A stretch of 64,000 nucleotides of DNA from Pseudomonas sp. ATCC PTA-122608 (GTDB lineage: Bacteria; Pseudomonadota; Gammaproteobacteria; Pseudomonadales; Pseudomonadaceae), in NCBI RefSeq assembly GCF_001952855.1, contig NZ_LPNO01000008.1:89264-153263 (forward strand), in the 5' to 3' direction. A model generated the notes under the pieces. The model saw only the letters and a program-made list of their open reading frames with translations. It had not been told where the DNA came from and did not search any database. Positions within the stretch are counted from its first letter, which is position 1, and every line of letters begins with the position of its first letter. Made by a program: the position numbers and the translations under genes. Shown piece by piece: positions 25,266-33,312 of this stretch.

Positions 25266-26051
25266 TTACCCACCGCAAGGTTCAGTGCCCCATAACTCGG
25301 CTCCTAGGCAGTGACCCTCAGGCTTTTGCCTCGCTCTTAAAGATACTGAATGCGCTTGCCACCACTCTTGGTACCTGCCCATTTCCAAGGGCTTTAATCC
25401 GGTCCACCCGCTGGGCCAGCCCATCAACCACTCGACCCACTCCGGGTTCAGTTGGCCACCGTCTGACGCCATCACCGCATGGTCCAGTCTGTCTCTCGTT
25501 CGATCCCTGCCACACTTGCGCTTCAGCGACTTGGGTGATGATCCCTTGGCCATACTCGCTGTTGGGGTAGGCCAGTAGCCAGATCCTGTCACGCTTATGG
25601 GGCGCACCGCATTCACTCGCTGATACACGACACCACTGCGCGTCATACCCCATTTTGGCAAGATCACCGAGGACCAGGGCAAGGCCTCGTGTAACGAGCA
25701 TTGGGGAGTTTTCCAGCCACACATACGTGGGTCGAACCTCGTCGACGATTCTTGCCATTTCTTTCCATAGGCCTGATCGAGCCCCCTCGATGCCGGCGCC
25801 TCGGCCTTGAATGGAGATGTCCTGGCAGGGAAACCCGCCAGATACCACATCAACAATGCCTCGCCACGGTCTACCGTTAAAACTGCACACGTCAGACCAA
25901 ATCGGGAAAGCCGGCTGGGCTCTATCGTTTTGTCGTTGCGCGAGAACTTGTGCGGCGTAGGCATCACACTCAACGGCGCAGACGGTGCGCCATCCCATGA
26001 GTTGGCCACCGAGTATTCCTCCACCAGCACCTGAGAAAAGAGCCAGCTCAT
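25266..26051 (-). CDS. Long ORF overlapping the methyltransferase gene in another frame (possible overprinted gene)
   Basis: A 261-codon open frame runs almost the whole length of the cytosine methyltransferase gene, shifted by one base and starting 4 bases after its ATG. The product is Trp- and Pro-rich, with segments such as SRLSRFGLTCAVLT, GYWPTPTAS and WVEWLMGWPSGWTGLKPL. I recall near-identical segments in proteins deposited from phages and plasmids as hypothetical proteins. They may be translations of the same shifted frame of related dcm genes or a true second product. No separate SD is evident beyond that of the methyltransferase gene. It continues 52 bp past the methyltransferase stop. 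I list it because the frame is so long and recurrent, not because expression is shown. Confidence 0.3.
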   Translation of the reverse strand: MSWLFSQVLVEEYSVANSWDGAPSAPLSVMPTPHKFSRNDKTIEPSRLSRFGLTCAVLTVDRGEALLMWYLAGFPARTSPFKAEAPASRGLDQAYGKKWQESSTRFDPRMCGWKTPQCSLHEALPWSSVILPKWGMTRSGVVYQRVNAVRPISVTGSGYWPTPTASMAKGSSPKSLKRKCGRDRTRDRLDHAVMASDGGQLNPEWVEWLMGWPSGWTGLKPLEMGRYQEWWQAHSVSLRARQKPEGHCLGAELWGTEPCGG

Positions 26052-26055
26052 TCAT
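25318..26055 (-). CDS. DNA (cytosine-5-)-methyltransferase
   Basis: This 245-residue enzyme transfers a methyl group from S-adenosylmethionine to C5 of cytosine. Motif I is LFSGAGGG (6-13), the catalytic motif IV is GGFPCQD with Cys77, motif VI is ENSP (about 118), and motif VIII/IX shows CGAPHKRDRIWLLAY. The C-terminal ALGNGQVP is motif X. It is shorter than typical 330-400-residue Dcm enzymes, with a small target-recognition region of about 60 residues between motifs VIII and X. I chose the ATG at 26055 (motif I right after the start, AGGATCAAGG upstream). No cognate restriction gene is adjacent. ICE-borne solitary methylases usually serve as anti-restriction protection during transfer. Confidence 0.88.
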   Translation of the reverse strand: MNELALFSGAGGGILGGQLMGWRTVCAVECDAYAAQVLAQRQNDRAQPAFPIWSDVCSFNGRPWRGIVDVVSGGFPCQDISIQGRGAGIEGARSGLWKEMARIVDEVRPTYVWLENSPMLVTRGLALVLGDLAKMGYDAQWCRVSASECGAPHKRDRIWLLAYPNSEYGQGIITQVAEAQVWQGSNERQTGPCGDGVRRWPTEPGVGRVVDGLAQRVDRIKALGNGQVPRVVASAFSIFKSEAKA

Positions 26056-26185
26056 CCTTGATCCTGAACGTTGAGCCCGCTTAAAAGCTGAGCCCGTCGA
26101 TGAAGGGAGAATTCCTGAGTGATGTCGACGGTTCTGTATCTGCGTGATGAAAAACGGGCGCCCGGGGAGGGCGCCTTGGTTGATT

Positions 26186-26686
26186 TTAGAGCCAGCCATA
26201 CTCCGCCAGTGAGAGCGGGGTACCTTCGGCGATGATGAAGTGGTCCAACATCCTGACCTCGACGAGCTCCAGCGACTCCTTGAGGCAGGCCGTGAGTCGT
26301 TTATCCGCTAGGCTGGGTTTGTGACATCCCGAGGGATGGTTGTGAGCGATGATGATTGCAGCGGCGTTATGCACTAAAGCGCGCTTAATAACCTGCCTTG
26401 GATGGATGACCGCGCTACTGATACTCCCGTGAAAGAGCACCTCATATTTAATAAACCTGTGCACACTGTCCAGATAGATCACCGCAAAGACTTCGTGATC
26501 CATCGCCGCAAGCTGCAGCTTCAGGTAGTTGCGCACCTCATGTGGCGCCTCAAGCTTTGGCCCTCGGGTAAAAAGCCGCACGTCGAGGATCTGTAGGGCG
26601 GTATGAATCAAATGATCTTCGTCCTCACGACTGGTGATTTCGGGTAGGAGAGTAGCGCTAGCGCTCAAGGCGTTGGTGTAACTCAT
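26186..26686 (-). CDS. RadC-like JAB/MPN domain protein, ICE type
   Basis: This 166-residue protein has the JAMM metal site IAHNHPSG (H115, H117) and D128 in a single JAB1/MPN domain, without the helix-hairpin-helix that chromosomal RadC carries. These short RadC-like proteins are very common on ICEs, plasmids and prophages. Their reaction is unproven and the old DNA-repair name is misleading. The ATG at 26686 overlaps the stop of the upstream DUF3577 gene by 4 bp (ATGA), so the pair is translationally coupled. Its expression would depend on the hairpin leader at 27265. Confidence 0.88.
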   Translation of the reverse strand: MSYTNALSASATLLPEITSREDEDHLIHTALQILDVRLFTRGPKLEAPHEVRNYLKLQLAAMDHEVFAVIYLDSVHRFIKYEVLFHGSISSAVIHPRQVIKRALVHNAAAIIIAHNHPSGCHKPSLADKRLTACLKESLELVEVRMLDHFIIAEGTPLSLAEYGWL

Positions 26687-27264
26687 CGCGTTAACCTCTG
26701 TATGGATTGCATGAGGCACGCGGTTCCCGAGGGTATCGTTGTCTCCCGAAGATAGGTGAGGACGGCTGGAAAGACGCCTGGCTGTTTAGCTTTCAGTAAG
26801 GATTTGCTTACGGTGCATGCTGAGTTATCCATGACCGTGTTTGGTTGGGCGTCCTCTGCTGCATCCTTGGAGGCCCTGAACACGGTCTCACCGTTGATTT
26901 TGATCATGGACAGATAGAGCAGTCGTCCTTTAAGGCTCGCACCAGGCTGACCTTTTTTGTCGCCTTTCTGGTACGTGAAAGGTGAAATCCAGATATCACC
27001 GATGGTGAAGCACACCAGGACCTTATCCCCTGAGTTGATCTCTTCCTTGCAGTGGCGAATCAGCGTGTCCGCTTCAGCGCCCGTTACTCGACAGTCGATG
27101 TAGGTGTATTCAACGTCGTCAGCGGCTCCATGGAGCGCAGCAACAGTCACCGCCATATACGGCTCTGCATTACGGACTTTTACCTCTCGTGCACGGTTCA
27201 GATAGCCTAAGCCGCGGGTATGCAGGTCGAAGTATTGGGTTTCGTTGGTGAAGGATTGGGTCAT
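26683..27264 (-). CDS. STY4534-family ICE replication-associated protein (DUF3577)
   Basis: This 193-residue protein opens with [21 protein letters not shown] and continues [16 protein letters not shown], typical of the DUF3577/STY4534 family found next to radC, ssb and topB genes in PFGI-1/SPI-7-like elements. The beta-rich N-terminal part resembles an OB-type single-strand DNA-binding fold, which fits its association with element replication. Its SD (CGGAG) is partly buried in a leader stem. ssb and topB, often adjacent in other elements, are not next to it here; cytosine methyltransferase and cargo genes take their place. Confidence 0.85.
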   Translation of the reverse strand: MTQSFTNETQYFDLHTRGLGYLNRAREVKVRNAEPYMAVTVAALHGAADDVEYTYIDCRVTGAEADTLIRHCKEEINSGDKVLVCFTIGDIWISPFTYQKGDKKGQPGASLKGRLLYLSMIKINGETVFRASKDAAEDAQPNTVMDNSACTVSKSLLKAKQPGVFPAVLTYLRETTIPSGTACLMQSIQRLTR

Positions 27265-27333
27265 GAGTTGCTCCGTTTCTAGGTAAAAAACGAGGAGTCA
27301 CTCATCCCCAGGGAAAGTGATTTCCCCGTTGGG
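27265..27333 (-). promoter_or_regulatory. Two-hairpin leader of the DUF3577-radC operon (leader 1)
   Basis: Reading the minus strand, CCCAACGGGGAAA pairs with TTTCCCTGGG (27333-27306) as the first hairpin. The second is an interrupted stem GAGT-CTCC-GTTT with AAAC-GGAG-ACTC that covers the SD and ends at the ATG of 27264. Similarity to leader 2 (22435-22502) extends over about 70 nt, including CGGGGAA, CACT, CCC and the final CGGAG. The position upstream of a radC-containing operon recalls the named radC RNA motif; a covariance-model search would settle this. Confidence 0.55.
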
Positions 27334-28179
27334 TGGTGTGATAGGCATTCGATCGTCAACGTTGCTGACGAGTGACCGCGATGGTGAACGCGATGGCGGT
27401 CGAGTGATCGGCGCGTGAATCACGCGCTGCAGCTTTCTAGATCATGGCTGCCCTGAGCATGTTGCTGACAACGTCAGCAGGACAAGTGGGAAGGATGAGA
27501 AAGCAGAGGGGTTAGATCAAGCCGCCAATTTCGACAGTAATTGTAGGGCATTTCTGTGTGCGTTATTTAAAGTGGTTGAGCCACTGGAGTAGGGTGTATG
27601 CAGTGACGCGACTGTCCCACTACTAGTCCGTAGGTCGACTCCTCGAGCATCTGGGCAAATAGTGAGTGCTTTGGCTTTCTTTGTGGCGCATAGCAAAAGC
27701 GATGTCATCGGCTTTTCGACGGCAGCTGGATATCCCACTGTTGGTGCTATCAGCATCTGTGAGTGCTCATTGAGAGCGAGGTATGCGTGGCGCCAGTACG
27801 AGTGTCTAGTACGGCTCTGAGGCGGTAGCTGATAGATGATTTCTTAAGTGGCAATCTCAAATAATATCGGCTGACTGTATTGGCTTAGGGCAGGGATAAA
27901 AAATTAGGAGTGGCCGTTGTGACGCTACTCAAGAGCTTTTCGGTCGACCTTTATTAGTCCGTGTCAACCGTCCAAATTGGACCCAGAGACCCTGCAGAAG
28001 TGGTCGGCTAATGGGATTTTTTCACTAGTGCAGCATCAAGCGATGGTCCTTGATTTACCTAACTTTTTTTTGCGCATACTTACCGCGTTAGAAAAAGTTC
28101 AGTCTTTGTTTGACATCCTAAATCCCGCATCTACTCTCGACATGTCAATCCGACTAAAAGACGCGTATCGGGGAACGAC
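27334..28179. other. Divergent intergenic region with two palindromes
   Basis: About 850 bp separate the minus-strand DUF3577 operon from the plus-strand GH75 gene. Two perfect inverted repeats lie close together: GCGCGTGA-A-TCACGCGC (27411-27427) and TGCTGAC-AAC-GTCAGCA (27463-27479). They are well placed as operators for the DUF3577-radC promoter or as part of an origin. The rest (27500-28179) has no supported gene, although short open stretches occur on both strands. Confidence 0.45.
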
Positions 28180-28719
28180 ATGCCAGTCATTACTCACCCA
28201 TGGAAGTCTTCTAAAGACCCAAACGATCCTCTACCAGTGGTCACCGTCCTGGGGCCAAAGCATGTTCAGATCCTCTCAAATGCGAGCACGGATACTGATG
28301 GAGCTCCGAATGCACCCGACATTGATCCCACGGGCCAAGTGGAGACATCTTTACGATTGAGCAATGGTTGGCTTGGAGAGGGAGAGTATGTTAACTCTTT
28401 AGTCATTCCCTATTTTGTTCTCCCAGGAAATTGGAAAGAGGTCACTGGTATCCCATGTTACTTGGGAGATATAGCAAGGCTTACATATAAAACTTATACT
28501 GTTTACGCCATCTACGCTGATGTAGGAGGAGTAAAACGTATAGGAGAAGCGTCCGTGTGCGCAAACCAAGCGTTAGGTTGCGATCCTTGGATAAATGGGA
28601 AGGTGCGGGTAGGGATACCCTATGGGGTTTATTACGACATCATTCCCGGCTCTGCAAACCTTGCAGATACGCGCACCTTTGATGAGATTCAGGCTTACGG
28701 CAGCTCACTGTTCATATAG
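28180..28719 (+). CDS. GH75 chitosanase-like glycoside hydrolase
   Basis: This 179-residue protein matches the GH75 (fungal chitosanase) pattern. It begins with a DTDGAPNAPDIDP...QVETSL segment, continues IPYFVLP and Y-T-V-Y-A-I-Y-A-DVGG, and ends in IGEASVCANQALG...GVYYDIIPGS. The predicted catalytic pair is D114 and E123, exactly nine residues apart as in Fusarium solani chitosanase (Asp160/Glu169). GGGGAACGAC upstream supports the ATG. There is no signal peptide, so the product either acts in the cytoplasm or is exported by another route. It is followed 44 bp later by a lipoprotein gene with its own SD. A peptidoglycan- or glycan-cleaving effector with an outer-membrane partner is possible but unproven. 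Confidence 0.72.
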   Translation: MPVITHPWKSSKDPNDPLPVVTVLGPKHVQILSNASTDTDGAPNAPDIDPTGQVETSLRLSNGWLGEGEYVNSLVIPYFVLPGNWKEVTGIPCYLGDIARLTYKTYTVYAIYADVGGVKRIGEASVCANQALGCDPWINGKVRVGIPYGVYYDIIPGSANLADTRTFDEIQAYGSSLFI

Positions 28720-28763
28720 GTCGCAGTGAGGGTTGCTCTTCTATTAGATTTCGAGGAGTTTCT

Positions 28764-29477
28764 ATGGTGAATATCAGTAGGCCTTGCTTGATCATTGCCA
28801 CCAGTTTTATTGCAGGCTGTGTGAGCCCATATCCACAGCCAGTAGCAAGAGTATCGGAAGCTGATGCAGTTCTAGAAAATAGTTCCCCGCGCACCCTCAG
28901 GCCTGACTGGCAGAAGAAAAATGGTTCTGGACTTGCGACGCCAAAAAATGTTGCTGATTTACGTCTGAACGCTGGTATATACCGAGACTTCTATTTGACT
29001 CAGTACCGCAATCTAACCAACACAATGAATGCTGGAGATGGCGGGAAAGTGATTGGTGGCTTGCTGGGGGTTGCTGGAGCATTATCCGGGTCCAAGGCCA
29101 TGGTCTACCAGGGAGGAGGTCTAGCGGGCGTTTCAGCCTTTTACACCGATCATTATCAGATCAAAGTCCAATCTGAGAACTATCTTAAAGCCAGTGATGC
29201 GATGCGATGCATTGAGCGGGTAGTTTCGGAAATTCCCGATGGACTGGAGTTTACGGCCGCCGGTCTCAGGGTAGCGATTATAGGGCTAGACGATGTAACT
29301 GCCAAACTGGAGCAAGCTCAAAAAAGTATTGTAATTGCTGAGCCTAATTTTGACCGACTCAAGAAGGCATTAACTAAGAATGTTCCTGAGTTTAATGGTC
29401 GTAATATGGCAAATGACCCTCGGGACATTGATGATTCTTATTTGCCATTGATTGAGCAGTGTGTCAGTAAGTTTTAA
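28764..29477 (+). CDS. Lipoprotein of unknown function downstream of the GH75-like gene
   Basis: This 237-residue protein has a lipoprotein signal (TSFIAGC, Cys19). The ATG follows CGAGGAG. The middle contains a glycine-rich hydrophobic stretch (residues about 91-127, GKVIGGLLGVAGALSG then VYQGGGLAGVSAF) that could insert in a membrane, and the rest is helical. I do not recognise a family. The 44-bp spacing and shared direction make it co-transcribed with the GH75-like gene, so it may anchor, transport or neutralise that enzyme. Confidence 0.6.
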   Translation: MVNISRPCLIIATSFIAGCVSPYPQPVARVSEADAVLENSSPRTLRPDWQKKNGSGLATPKNVADLRLNAGIYRDFYLTQYRNLTNTMNAGDGGKVIGGLLGVAGALSGSKAMVYQGGGLAGVSAFYTDHYQIKVQSENYLKASDAMRCIERVVSEIPDGLEFTAAGLRVAIIGLDDVTAKLEQAQKSIVIAEPNFDRLKKALTKNVPEFNGRNMANDPRDIDDSYLPLIEQCVSKF

Positions 29478-30144
29478 ATGGGCGGGCGAGCGGTGAACGG
29501 TTCGTAAAGGCTGAAATATTTTTGCCTAATAATCTGTCTTCTGATCTCCACGCGACATGTGGATTTAATTAACTATCAATATGGTTGGGTGGTTTTCTAC
29601 CGGCTGGCCTTTATTTGACGCTTAAAAGTAACAGGGTGTGATGGGCTTGGACTATGCGGCGAAATCCCGTAATCGTACTTTGCCGCGGGCGAAATTATTC
29701 CCAACTGTTTAAATACTTCAGGTCAAAAATTGCGTAAATACTTTCTAGGGCGGTTTTAGCCGAAGCCGGAATTGAAAGCTCTATTCGCTGAATACGATGT
29801 GTGCAGTCAGTCCACATAGGTGGGCTGACGCCAAGATCCGTCGAGCGTACGGCAAGGTTTCCAGCAAAGACTCTCTCCTCGGGATGGCTGATGTCAACAT
29901 CATGTCGATAGTTGAGGCGTTAAGAGGCTTATCTTCATCTGTGATATTAAACAAGAGTTAAACATGTTGCTTCGCAGACTAGTTTTCCAGTCGATTTGCC
30001 CGTCTCGAAAAGCCATAAAGAAAGGGCGAAACGGAAGGGTCTATTGGAAGGGAGGCTAAGGGAAACGGGCCTACCTGCAAATGGGCCGTCATGGAGCCGA
30101 AAAGAGAAAGGGCTCTCCAACGACTGAAGCAGGTGAATAGCTGA
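29478..30144. other. Intergenic region upstream of the relaxase gene; candidate oriT hairpin
   Basis: No gene is supported in this 667-bp stretch. It contains a hairpin GTCAGTCCAC-ATAG-GTGGGCTGAC (29806-29829), whose arms match at 9 of 10 positions with one G-T pair. A gap next to the relaxase and integrase genes at the element's end is a reasonable place for a transfer origin or an excision-control site, but I see no known MobH oriT sequence. Confidence 0.35.
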
Positions 30145-32031
30145 ATGTTCTGGCAATCGAAGCTAAAAAAGGCCACCCAAACTGAATCTCAAACCATCAC
30201 CGCAGGTCCTCATGAGTACCTTGCTCCCAAGACTGCATCCGAGCTTCTGTCGACGCCGCGACGAAGCAAGTTGCTTGAGCATATCTGGCAACGCACCTCG
30301 CTTTCCCGATCTCAGTTTGACGATCTCTATCTGGAGCCTGTGAGGCGCTACGCCGAGTTGGTCCAAGAACTACCTGCCTCAGAAAACCACCATCATGCTT
30401 ATCCCGGCGGGATGCTCGACCATGGGCTGGAGATCGTTGCGTTCGCGCTCAAGATCCGTCAGTCCCATTTACTGCCTATAGGGGCCACTCCTGAAGCCCA
30501 AGCCGCACAGACCGAAATTTGGACTGCTGCCTTGGCCTATGCCGCGTTGCTTCATGACATCGGCAAGATAGCGGTTGATGTGGAAGTGCATCTTGCTGAC
30601 GGAACCCGCTGGCACCCGTGGCATGGCCCTGTCTCTCGGGAGTACCGCTTCAAGTATCTGAAGGGGCGTCAGTACAAACTTCATGGCGCGGCCGCAGGGC
30701 TGCTCTACACGCAAATACTGACCAAGAGCATCCTGGATTGGTTGAGCGCCTATGCAGACCCTTGGAGCGCGCTCATCTATGTCCTCGCGGGCCAATACGA
30801 ACACGCCGGCACATTGGGAGAGCTAGTCATACAGGCTGACCAGGCGTCGGTCGCCCAAGAGCTTGGTGGCAACCCTTCACGTGCCTTGGCGGCACCGAAG
30901 CACTCTGCGCAACGTCAGTTAGTTGAGGGGCTGCGCTACCTCGTAGCCGAACAATTGAAGTTGAACCAGCCCCGGGCTTCAGATGGGTGGCTGACCGATG
31001 ATGCGTTGTGGCTTGTGAGCAAGACAGTTGCAGACAAGCTCAGAGCCCATTTGTTATCCCAGGGAGCTGAGTCGATTCCTTCATCAAACTCCACATTGTT
31101 CAACGTCCTCCAGGACAACGCGATTATTCAGGTGAACGCTGAAGGGAAGGCGATATGGACTGCCACAGTCCAGAGCGGCAAATGGCAAAAGACGCTCACC
31201 TTTCTCAATGTCGCACCCGCATTGATCTGGGAGAAAGGGGAGCGCCCACCCTCTTTTGCAGGGCTGATCACGGTAGGCCCTGTCGCAGAGCCTTCAGGGG
31301 AAGAGGCGCACGTTGAGCTTGAGCCGTTCCCACAGCGTCCGCTTGATATTCCCAAGGAAACGTCGCCCGTTCTTACGGAAAAACCTACAGAGACAAGCTA
31401 CAAATTAGCACCGCTGGAGTACATGGAGGCGACGCAGTATCCGGATGATCTCTGGGAGGGACATCGGACGTGTATGACTGAGGAGAACGAAAGCGTTCCG
31501 TCGCATCAATCTTCCCCCACGGATGCTGTATCCACTGAAGCTTTTGACGATACGTCACAACCTCGATCTTTACCGGGTGCTGTACCCATAACGGTTGACG
31601 GGGTAAGTGGAAAGGAGCTGGGAGAAGCCTTTGTGAGATGGCTTCGTCGAGGTGTATTAACCCATAAAGTCATCATCAACGATGCCAAAGCCAAAGTTCA
31701 CAGCGTGGCCGGTACTGCATTTTTGGTGACACCCGGAATCTTTCAGCGGTATGCGCAAGAGCATCCTGAGTTGGCAAGGGTGGCAAAAGAGCAGGGCACC
31801 ACCGATTGGCGATGGGTGCAGAGGTGCTTTGAGAAGCTGAGCATTCATATGAAGTGCGCAAGCGGATTGAACATATGGGCCTGCGAGGTAAGAGGGCCCC
31901 GTAAAACCAGAGACATCAGAGGCTATCTGCTCAACGATCCCCTTCAAATATTTACTGAGAAACCCTATGACAACCCCTATCTGGCGTTGAAAGGGTCACC
32001 TACTTTCAAGGATGAAGCACCATGCATGTGA
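30145..32031 (+). CDS. traI: MobH-type conjugative relaxase TraI (PFGI-1 class)
   Basis: This 628-residue relaxase nicks oriT and pilots the strand into the recipient. The N-terminal TraI_2 domain (about 20-340) has the HD-type metal motif of MobH enzymes: YPGGMLDH (His93) and ALLHDIGK (H137-D138), with further His residues at about 83-84 and 149. A variable acidic and proline-rich linker follows (about 380-480). The C-terminal TraI_2_C/DUF1528 domain (about 490-610, ELGEAFVRWLRRGVL...VFLVTPGIF-like) is complete. The stop overlaps the integrase start by 10 bp. No frameshift is visible, so mobilisation could still be possible even if the T4SS set is incomplete. Confidence 0.92.
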   Translation: MFWQSKLKKATQTESQTITAGPHEYLAPKTASELLSTPRRSKLLEHIWQRTSLSRSQFDDLYLEPVRRYAELVQELPASENHHHAYPGGMLDHGLEIVAFALKIRQSHLLPIGATPEAQAAQTEIWTAALAYAALLHDIGKIAVDVEVHLADGTRWHPWHGPVSREYRFKYLKGRQYKLHGAAAGLLYTQILTKSILDWLSAYADPWSALIYVLAGQYEHAGTLGELVIQADQASVAQELGGNPSRALAAPKHSAQRQLVEGLRYLVAEQLKLNQPRASDGWLTDDALWLVSKTVADKLRAHLLSQGAESIPSSNSTLFNVLQDNAIIQVNAEGKAIWTATVQSGKWQKTLTFLNVAPALIWEKGERPPSFAGLITVGPVAEPSGEEAHVELEPFPQRPLDIPKETSPVLTEKPTETSYKLAPLEYMEATQYPDDLWEGHRTCMTEENESVPSHQSSPTDAVSTEAFDDTSQPRSLPGAVPITVDGVSGKELGEAFVRWLRRGVLTHKVIINDAKAKVHSVAGTAFLVTPGIFQRYAQEHPELARVAKEQGTTDWRWVQRCFEKLSIHMKCASGLNIWACEVRGPRKTRDIRGYLLNDPLQIFTEKPYDNPYLALKGSPTFKDEAPCM

Positions 32032-32945
32032 TCTCAGAATTACCGGAGATCTATTTCTTTGAGATGCGCCTGCGAGCTACGACGGAGCAGGGATACCGTG
32101 TCGCCACCAACGCACTGATTCGATTTGCAGGAGACTGTCTCATTGATGAAATCGACAGGAAGACGGTCTTGAGCTGGCGTAAATCAGTCCTTGGAAGCGA
32201 TATCAAAGAGGTGAGCTGGAACACTTACGCTCGTCACCTGAGGGCGCTCTTTGGCTATGCTATAAAAAACAATCTGACAAGCCTCCTTGAGAACCCTTTT
32301 GAGGGGTGTGGTGTGCGCTGTCCGAATCGTCCTCCAAAAACCGTTAAGCAACGTTTGATACGAGATTCGAGAATCATCCTTGTGGGTATGGCCCGCTCTG
32401 AAATGAAGACCCTAATAATGGCGTCGCTCCATCCTGCGTGGTTTTGGCGGACCGTGTTCGAGACGTTCTTCTACACAGGCATTCGGGCGAATGAGCTTTT
32501 GAACCTTCGTCCAATCGATGTGGATCTGGAAAATATGACGATCTGCATCCATCCGGAGGTCTCAAAAAACTTTGATGAGCACTATGTCCCGATCCACAGT
32601 AGGCTCGCCAAGTACTTGAAGATTCTGCTCCTCAATGCCAAAGCGCGCGGGATCAGTTCCACCGAGCAGCTGTTCAACGTGAACAAATTCTCTCAGCGGC
32701 ATATGCGCAGAACGATGGATATGAATCAGCTCTCGCGTTTCTACACGGCGCTCAGTCGCAAGCTCGGGGTGCACGTGAGCCCGCACCGTTTCAGGCATAC
32801 GATTGCCACCGATTTGATGAGGCAGCCCAAGTGCAATTTGCACATCGTCAAGGATCTCTTGGGACATCGGAGCATCAGTACCACTCTGAAATACGTCCAC
32901 GTGGACGTCGACCAAGTGCGGTATGCGCTGGAGGAGATGCGGTAA
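32022..32945 (+). CDS. int: Tyrosine site-specific integrase of the ICE
   Basis: This 307-residue XerC/D-sized tyrosine recombinase should integrate and excise the element at tRNA-Asn. Catalytic residues are all visible: R155 (YTGIRANEL), K182 in the beta-hairpin, H255-x-x-R258 (SPHRFRH), H282 (LLGHRS) and nucleophile Y291 (TLKYVH). An N-terminal SAM-like core-binding domain covers residues 1-90. The start codon overlaps traI, so the two genes are co-expressed. The gene ends 166 bp before the tRNA-Asn fragment, which identifies that fragment as its attachment site. Confidence 0.94.
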   Translation: MHVISELPEIYFFEMRLRATTEQGYRVATNALIRFAGDCLIDEIDRKTVLSWRKSVLGSDIKEVSWNTYARHLRALFGYAIKNNLTSLLENPFEGCGVRCPNRPPKTVKQRLIRDSRIILVGMARSEMKTLIMASLHPAWFWRTVFETFFYTGIRANELLNLRPIDVDLENMTICIHPEVSKNFDEHYVPIHSRLAKYLKILLLNAKARGISSTEQLFNVNKFSQRHMRRTMDMNQLSRFYTALSRKLGVHVSPHRFRHTIATDLMRQPKCNLHIVKDLLGHRSISTTLKYVHVDVDQVRYALEEMR

Positions 32946-33111
32946 CTGGCCGCAGCTATCCACTTTTCCTACAGATCAAGAAATTTTGCTGCTTTGACAT
33001 CGCACTGATACGCGACTATTTTTGACGCGTGGCAGTTTTTATTCTTGTTGAGCTATAGATTCGATGTCCGTCTCCACCACGTTTTTCGTGGCACCGTTTT
33101 GATTTATCAGT

Positions 33112-33165
33112 AGCAAATGACTGTTAATCATTGGGTCCCTGGTTCGAGTCCAGGTCGTGGAGCCA
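33112..33165 (+). repeat. attR: 3' fragment of tRNA-Asn(GTT), right boundary of the ICE
   Basis: The 54 bases run from the D-stem end (AGCAAATGA) through the anticodon loop ACTGTTAATCA (anticodon GTT), the variable loop and the T-arm GGTTCGAGTCC to the acceptor end TCGTGGAGCCA. The 5' quarter of the tRNA is absent: the bases before 33112 do not supply a matching acceptor strand TCCACGA. This is the expected duplicated core left at one end when an element inserts in the 3' part of a tRNA gene. The intact gene should be at the other end, outside the window. Confidence 0.88.
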
Positions 33166-33172
33166 GATAGTG

Positions 33173-33203
33173 AAAAAGCCTGCAGAGATGCAGGCTTTTT
33201 TTT
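33173..33203 (+). terminator. Intrinsic terminator of the tRNA-Asn transcription unit
   Basis: AAAAAGCCTGCA (33173-33184) and TGCAGGCTTTTT (33189-33200) form a 12-bp stem with a GAGA loop, followed by TTT. It lies 7 bp after the CCA end and is probably the native tRNA terminator, so chromosomal sequence starts here. Confidence 0.85.
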
Positions 33204-33312
33204 GCCTGGGATTTGACCTGGCAAAACCTGGTGAGGGGTGATCTTGATCTGCACTCCGCCTGCAGGGGGCCACGCTCTTCACTTTGCTCAAGCGCGGCCT
33301 GTAGCGTCGATC

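Noticed and set aside
33112..33165. A functional tRNA-Asn gene
   Set aside because: The 5' acceptor strand and most of the D-arm are missing, so it cannot fold into a tRNA.
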